From Nitrospirillum sp034653275 (lineage in GTDB: Bacteria; Pseudomonadota; Alphaproteobacteria; Azospirillales; Azospirillaceae), in contig NZ_JAYEES010000004.1 in NCBI RefSeq assembly GCF_034653275.1, forward strand, positions 1,240,001-1,304,000: a stretch of DNA of 64,000 nt, in the 5' to 3' direction. This document shows, in pieces, positions 59,681-64,000 of the stretch. Every line of letters begins with the position of its first letter. Position 1 is the first letter of the stretch. Position numbers and translations under genes: made by a program. The notes beneath the pieces are model-generated. The model saw only the letters and a list, made by a program, of their open reading frames with translations. It made no database searches and was not told the DNA's origin.

Positions 59681-62600
59681 TTAGTAAACCGCGCGGAAGA
59701 CCAGAGAGTAGCGACGGTCCGCGACCGTGTAGTTGTGCTTGTAGATCAGGCTGTCGCTCATGTTGCCCTGGGTGCCGTAGTACCAGTTGTCACGCTCGTC
59801 GATCGAGATGACGTTCTTGGTCGCCAGCAGATTGGCGGCCTGGACGCCGACCTTGAAATGTTCGTTGATCGAATAGATCAGCGAGGCGTCCAGCTGACCG
59901 TAGTCTTCCATGTAGGCCGGCGCCTGGACGTTGGAGGCCGAGGCCGCCATCAGGTAGCGCGACCGCCAGTTGTAGGCCAGGCGGAAGTCGAAGTCGTACT
60001 TGGTGTACAGCAGCGCCGCGTTCAGGGTGTAGGTCGACAGCTGTTCCAGCGGCAGCTTCAGCTTGCTTGCCCCGATCTGGCTGCCATCGAAGACGCTGCC
60101 GGAGGTGTTCTGCGTGCCGCTGCTGTCCAGGATGGTGAAGTTGATGTCCGTGCCCAGGCCGCTGAGGACGCCCGGCAGGAAATCATAGAAGTAGGTGAAC
60201 TGGCCTTCCAGGCCCATGATGCGGCCATGGCCGTGGTTCTGCGGCACGTTGCCGACGACCGTCTGGGTGATACCGTTGTTGGTCACCTGGACGACCGTCT
60301 GGTCGCTCTGGATGTAGTCGTAGATTTCCTTGTCGAACACGCCGAAGGAAACCATCGAGCCCGGCTTCAGGTACCATTCGTAGGACAGGTCGAACGACTG
60401 GGCCCGCATGGGCTTCAGCTTCGGATTGCCCGTGTTGAAGGCGAAGGAGACGCCGGTGTTGTACATGACTGGCGCGCCCCGGTTGGCGGCATCGTTCAGC
60501 TCTTGCTGAGTGTACGGCTGATGAGTGGCACTGTTGATGACATTGTCCGCCGCCGTAGCCAGGCGGTTCTGATACGTCCCGCTCATGGTGAAGGACGGCG
60601 TCAGCTGATAAAAGTCGGGACGCACGATGGATGTGGCGGCCGCGAAACGGATGGCCATGTCATCCTGCGGCTTGAACCTCAGGTTCAGGCTGGGCAGGAC
60701 ATCGGTGTAGTGGTTGCTGAACGAGGTGATGGTGTTGGCGCCATTGGCAAATGTTAGCGCCCGCAGGGCATCGGCCGAATACGCGCTGAGATCGCCCGCT
60801 TGAACCACCGAGGCCACATGGCCCAGACCGGTCGACTCCGTATCCGTACGCACGACGCGGACGCCGATATTGCCATCCCACGGCAGATTCCAACCGAACA
60901 GGTTCTCATGACCAAAGCGCATCTGGGCATAGATGGCGTTAGTCCGTTCCGTTTGGTCGTTGGTGCCTAAGCCGGAGGTGGACGTGGGGGCATAGTCGTA
61001 ATTACCGTTGAAGGGCGTCCAGAGGGTGATGCCGTTCACCGGTTGCGCGGGGTTGATCAGCTTGCCATTGGCATCAACGTTGGCGGCGGCCCAGGTGGGC
61101 AGATAGCTGGCCAGACTGCCCGCGGGGAACGGGCTGTTGGCAGTGGCGCCATAATAGCCCGGCGGGACCGCCGGCAAATTCTTGCCCAAGTTGGGGGTGT
61201 ACAGCAGCTTTTGCATATAGCTGGCCAACAACCCCTTGTTCTTGGCCAGATCGACGCTGGGCATCCACAGGGACGGCATGCTGCCGCCAAAGAAGTTGTT
61301 GAAGTTGATGACTTCCTGATGCTCGGGGAATTGGCCGGCCGTCGCCGTCTGGGCAAAGGCCCACGGGGCGGAAATGAGCTGCCAGTTATACCCGCCATCG
61401 CGCTGGATGGAATGGCGGTCGGTACTGCGAAAACCGAACTTCAGCGACTTCAAGAAATCGCCGTCGACATCGTAGACGGTGTCCAGTTTACCCGCGGTCT
61501 CATCGGCCTTGTCGATCTCATTGTGATCCATGGCCGCGTAGAGGTTGAACACATTGGGCGTGGCCGTCAGGTTCTGCATCTTGATGACCGGCAGGTCGCC
61601 CCGCAGGTCCAGGCCCACGCCGCCCGTGGCCGTGACCGTGTTGTAGACGGTCATGTCATAGTCATCGCGGCGCGAGAAGATGCGCTGGAAGTCGGCATTG
61701 ACGTGCCAGCGGTCGTGGTTCCACTTCACGCCGCCCGAGGCGTCCCAGGTCTCGTCATTTTCCTCGCCGTACCGGGTGCCCAGGTTCAGCAGGAAGCTGT
61801 TGGCGACACCATTGCCGCCGCCACCGCCGTCAACAATGGTACCGGTCAGGAAATTGCCGTCGCCATCGAAGGTGAAGCCGGTGCCGGCCGCCGGCTGGTT
61901 CAGGAAGCTCTGGTTGTTGGTGGCCGAGCAGCAGGCCGAGGTCTGGGCGAAATGGTCGGTGCTGACAAGCTTGGAGGTGGAGCGGAAGTAGGTGCCGTAG
62001 AACTCCAGCTCGTCATTCGGCTTCCACTGCAAGGCGCCATACTGGCCGTCGCGGGTGCGGTCGCGGTCCTCCAGGCGGTATTCCACGCCGGTCGGCACCA
62101 TGACCACCGACTTCGGCTGGCCGCTGATGGAATTGTCGCCGTTGAAGTTGAAGGTCGTGCCGCCGTCGTAAGACGACTGGGTCTTGGTGGAATGGGCGTT
62201 GTAGGGGTCGACCTCCAGCGCGTTCAGGCGGCTGCTGAGTTCGGAGTGGGCCACGTCCACCAGGATGCCGATCTCACCGATCTTGGTGTCCCAGCGGTTG
62301 GAGTAGAGGCCCGATGCCGAGGGCGTCCACTTGTGCCGCAGGTCGCCGTTGGTGGCGTCCGCCGACAGGCCGATGATCTGGCCGTCGCTGTCGAACGGCA
62401 TGCGGGTGCGCAGGTTGATGGTGCCACCCAGGCCACCTTCGACGATGTCGGCCGAGGGGTTCTTATAAACGTCGACGCCGGCCGCCAGTTCGGGCGTGAC
62501 GTCTTCCCAGCCCAAGGCGCGGCCGTTCTTGGCGCCGAAGCTGTCGCGCCCGTTGATTTCGGAGCGCACCCAGGTCAAGCCGCGGATCTGCACGCCGGAC

Positions 62601-62929
62601 CCTTCGACGTTCAAACGGTCGATGTCGCGTGGTTCGTCGGTACGGCCGATACTGATGCCGGGCACGCGCTGCAACGCCTCGGTGACCGAGCGGTCCGGCA
62701 GGGCGCCGATGTCGACGGCGGAGATCGAGTCCACGATCTCTTCGGAGTTGCGTTTGAATTCCTGTGCGTTGTTCAACGCCTTGCGCATACCGACGATGAC
62801 GATCTCATCTAGACCGGAATCGTCCTTTTGGCTGGTGTCGGCCGCAGTCTGGCCATAGGCCAGGCTGGCGCAAGTGAACGCTAGTGCCGAGACGGATAGC
62901 AGTGCGATGGCCTTTGAAGTGTGGCGCAT
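59681..62929 (-). CDS. Large TonB-dependent receptor (Caulobacter/Xanthomonas type)
   Basis: The 1082-residue outer-membrane protein has a signal peptide (to about residue 26, ASLAYGQT), a TonB-box region (LDEIVIVGMRKALNNAQEFKRNS), a plug (ALPDRSVTEALQRVPGISI, EGSGVQIRGL, DIVEGGLGGTINLRTRMPF) and a large barrel ending in Tyr (RRYSLVFRAVY). The length and NAQEFKRNSEEIVDSISA pattern are characteristic of receptors for plant oligosaccharides in Caulobacter and Xanthomonas. It is transcribed just before the two halogenase-like genes on the same strand. Substrate is not known; arabinose- or galactose-containing oligosaccharides fit the locus. Confidence 0.93.
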   Translation of the reverse strand: MRHTSKAIALLSVSALAFTCASLAYGQTAADTSQKDDSGLDEIVIVGMRKALNNAQEFKRNSEEIVDSISAVDIGALPDRSVTEALQRVPGISIGRTDEPRDIDRLNVEGSGVQIRGLTWVRSEINGRDSFGAKNGRALGWEDVTPELAAGVDVYKNPSADIVEGGLGGTINLRTRMPFDSDGQIIGLSADATNGDLRHKWTPSASGLYSNRWDTKIGEIGILVDVAHSELSSRLNALEVDPYNAHSTKTQSSYDGGTTFNFNGDNSISGQPKSVVMVPTGVEYRLEDRDRTRDGQYGALQWKPNDELEFYGTYFRSTSKLVSTDHFAQTSACCSATNNQSFLNQPAAGTGFTFDGDGNFLTGTIVDGGGGGNGVANSFLLNLGTRYGEENDETWDASGGVKWNHDRWHVNADFQRIFSRRDDYDMTVYNTVTATGGVGLDLRGDLPVIKMQNLTATPNVFNLYAAMDHNEIDKADETAGKLDTVYDVDGDFLKSLKFGFRSTDRHSIQRDGGYNWQLISAPWAFAQTATAGQFPEHQEVINFNNFFGGSMPSLWMPSVDLAKNKGLLASYMQKLLYTPNLGKNLPAVPPGYYGATANSPFPAGSLASYLPTWAAANVDANGKLINPAQPVNGITLWTPFNGNYDYAPTSTSGLGTNDQTERTNAIYAQMRFGHENLFGWNLPWDGNIGVRVVRTDTESTGLGHVASVVQAGDLSAYSADALRALTFANGANTITSFSNHYTDVLPSLNLRFKPQDDMAIRFAAATSIVRPDFYQLTPSFTMSGTYQNRLATAADNVINSATHQPYTQQELNDAANRGAPVMYNTGVSFAFNTGNPKLKPMRAQSFDLSYEWYLKPGSMVSFGVFDKEIYDYIQSDQTVVQVTNNGITQTVVGNVPQNHGHGRIMGLEGQFTYFYDFLPGVLSGLGTDINFTILDSSGTQNTSGSVFDGSQIGASKLKLPLEQLSTYTLNAALLYTKYDFDFRLAYNWRSRYLMAASASNVQAPAYMEDYGQLDASLIYSINEHFKVGVQAANLLATKNVISIDERDNWYYGTQGNMSDSLIYKHNYTVADRRYSLVFRAVY

Positions 62930-63318
62930 CTTTTCTCTCCCAATTTAATTTATTTATTTGTGGACGCAGAAAACGGCCCCGGGCCTTGGCGGCCGGGTGC
63001 GTCAGTCGGTCTTCGGATCTGTGATGTTGTCCATGGCCTCCCCCGCGTTTTTGTCGCCGCGACCCTTTGTCGGACCAGCAAGCCCGGCATCTTTGATAAG
63101 GCCTGACAACCCTGTCAAGGCCGCGTTCACGAACTTGCAATGGTTGGTCGAAGCCAGTCGCAAATTAGAAAGGAAAAATGTATTATTAATCATGGGCTTT
63201 GCAGCGAAGCCACAGTGCCCGGGAAAAGCCGTGGACCGCTATCACGGTTGTGCAAACACGGTTACGGAGGCGGCATCCGCCCGACTCGGCCTAAGCCTTC
63301 CGGCCTAAGCCCCTCCCC

Positions 63319-63345
63319 GCAAGCGCTTTCATAGCGGCTATGAAA
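63319..63345. promoter_or_regulatory. Overlapping palindromes, LacI-type AAGCGCTT and TTTCATAGC-G-GCTATGAAA
   Basis: GCAAGCGCTTTC (63319-63330) has the AAGCGCTT core of LacI-family sites. It overlaps TTTCATAGC-G-GCTATGAAA (63327-63345), a perfect 9-bp inverted repeat with one central base. Either could be an operator; the second also touches the terminator of the dehydrogenase gene. Confidence 0.45.
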
Positions 63346-63373
63346 AAAGCCGGCGGGGGTGCCGCCGGCTTTT
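63343..63373 (-). terminator. Intrinsic terminator of the sugar dehydrogenase gene
   Basis: AAAAGCCGGCGG (63345-63356) and CCGCCGGCTTTT (63362-63373) pair perfectly around a five-base loop; on the minus strand six T (63348-63343) end the structure. It lies 27 bp beyond the dehydrogenase stop. Confidence 0.9.
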
Positions 63374-63399
63374 GACCTCTATAACCTGAGCGGTCCCGC

Positions 63400-64000
63400 T
63401 CAGTCGTGGAATTCATCCACCAGCACGCGGTGGCCACAGAGGAAAGCGTCCGCCACGTGGCTGAGCGGCGCCAAGTCCACGTCCACCTGCCGCTCGCGCA
63501 CCAGGCGGCTGAATAGGGCATAGAGGTTGGCGTATTCCGCCTCCGGCTCTTCCAGATGGGCGACGCCGTCGATGCTCATGGCGGCGCCCCCGCGGTTCAG
63601 CGCCAGGGTGCCATCCGTGGTTTCCACCACGATGTCCCAGCTTTGCGGGCCGGTCTGGCGCCAGTCGAACTCCGCCCGCACCGGCACGCCGGACAGGTCC
63701 TGGAAGTCCAGTTGGGCGGCGATGGGGGCCTGGCGGTTGGCCGGGAATTCCAGCGTGGCGGCCTTCAGCACCAGGGGGCGGGGCAGGATGTGGGTGATGA
63801 TGGACAGGGCGTTGATGCCGGGATCGAACACGCCCAGGCCGCCCGGCTGCCAGATCCACTCCTGGCCCGGGTGCCAATGGCGCACGTCCTCCTTCCACGA
63901 CACCGACACCGATGTCAGCGTGCGGCCCGCCAGCCAGGCGCGGGCCGGCTCCACGGCCGGCGCGTAGCGGGAGTGCCAGGTGGCCAGCAGCGCCAGACCT
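63400..64000 (-). CDS. Gfo/Idh/MocA-family D-galactose/L-arabinose 1-dehydrogenase, C-terminal part
   Basis: The frame is open to the window edge, so the N-terminal NAD(P)-binding domain lies beyond base 64000. The visible 200 residues are the C-terminal substrate domain of galactose/arabinose 1-dehydrogenases: GLALLATWHSRYAPAVEPAR, VSVSWKEDVRHWHPGQEW, GGLGVFDPGINALSIITHIL with the catalytic-region Asp and His, and a final DAFLCGHRVLVDEFHD. It oxidises L-arabinose or D-galactose to the lactone, the first step before the XylD-like dehydratase. AraA of Azospirillum belongs to this family. It ends at the terminator at 63.36 kb. Confidence 0.85.
   Translation of the reverse strand, partial: GLALLATWHSRYAPAVEPARAWLAGRTLTSVSVSWKEDVRHWHPGQEWIWQPGGLGVFDPGINALSIITHILPRPLVLKAATLEFPANRQAPIAAQLDFQDLSGVPVRAEFDWRQTGPQSWDIVVETTDGTLALNRGGAAMSIDGVAHLEEPEAEYANLYALFSRLVRERQVDVDLAPLSHVADAFLCGHRVLVDEFHD

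Larger units (their letters stand above)
62930..63399. promoter_or_regulatory. Gene-free region upstream of the large TonB receptor
   Basis: No credible gene was found in these 470 bases. The part near the receptor start holds the AAAAGA ribosome-binding region and AT-rich stretches; a TTAATAATAC element occurs on the minus strand at 63189-63180. TGACAACCCTGTCA (63104-63117) is an inverted repeat, and palindromes plus a terminator fill 63319-63373. Transcription of the receptor must start here. Confidence 0.55.

Noticed and set aside
1..64000. CRISPR arrays, tRNA or rRNA genes, insertion sequences
   Set aside because: No regular repeat-spacer pattern, no cloverleaf-like tRNA sequence, no rRNA stretch and no transposase or terminal inverted repeats were seen by eye.

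Overview
The window looks like chromosomal DNA from a GC-rich alphaproteobacterium. A member of the Rhodospirillales/Azospirillaceae (Azospirillum or Nitrospirillum type) is the best guess. This is inferred from codon bias, a GTTC-N7-GTTC LexA box, cytoplasmic NasS/NasT nitrate control, non-phosphorylating (Weimberg-type) pentose genes, and TonB receptors next to tryptophan-halogenase-like proteins. No tRNA, rRNA, CRISPR array or complete insertion sequence was seen.

Region 1 (1-14.2 kb) is an exopolysaccharide locus. It holds a partial glycosyltransferase, two tandem O-antigen-polymerase-like membrane proteins, an FkbM methyltransferase, a Wzx-type flippase, the GDP-fucose genes fcl and gmd, two more glycosyltransferases (one ExoL-like) and a galE/exoB epimerase. 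An AT-rich insert at about 3.8-5.3 kb encodes a modular toxin-like protein and a small membrane protein. Its promoter contains a textbook alphaproteobacterial LexA box. This is the best candidate for an undescribed system.

Region 2 (14.3-20.4 kb) is aromatic amino-acid catabolism: a Rieske protein, an aromatic/aspartate-type aminotransferase with a divergent Lrp regulator, then hmgA-fahA, a dihydropteridine-reductase-like SDR and a pterin carbinolamine dehydratase. A TTGACA promoter overlapped by a 20-bp palindrome precedes hmgA.

Region 3 (20.5-33.6 kb) is nitrate assimilation: nasT-nasS, a ccdAB toxin-antitoxin pair, a PP2C-Ser/Thr kinase fusion, then narK-nirB-nirD-nasA-cobA-trpD2-like. 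A perfect sigma-54 promoter with an upstream inverted repeat precedes narK. NasA is interrupted by a frameshift.

Region 4 (33.7-37.9 kb) is miscellaneous: a SnoaL-like protein, an ECF sigma factor with a SnoaL tail, a glutathione S-transferase, a frameshifted protein of unknown function and a GntR regulator.

Region 5 (37.9-64 kb) is plant-polysaccharide, arabinose and galactose use: a GH27 alpha-galactosidase, a GH51 arabinofuranosidase, a Tat-exported TIM-barrel protein, an APC permease, two TonB receptors, a YtfQ/R/T-YjfF-type sugar ABC transporter, an AraD1-type FAH protein, a FadR-type regulator, an XylD-like sugar-acid dehydratase, two tandem flavin halogenases and the C-terminal part of a galactose/arabinose 1-dehydrogenase. 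Together these release, import, oxidise and dehydrate pentoses.

Three genes (phhB, nasA and the unknown protein at 35.9-37.1 kb) each become intact if one base is added to a C or G homopolymer. Either the assembly has homopolymer errors or the strain carries slippage mutations. Domain and family calls come from recognising sequence motifs by eye; no database search was run.
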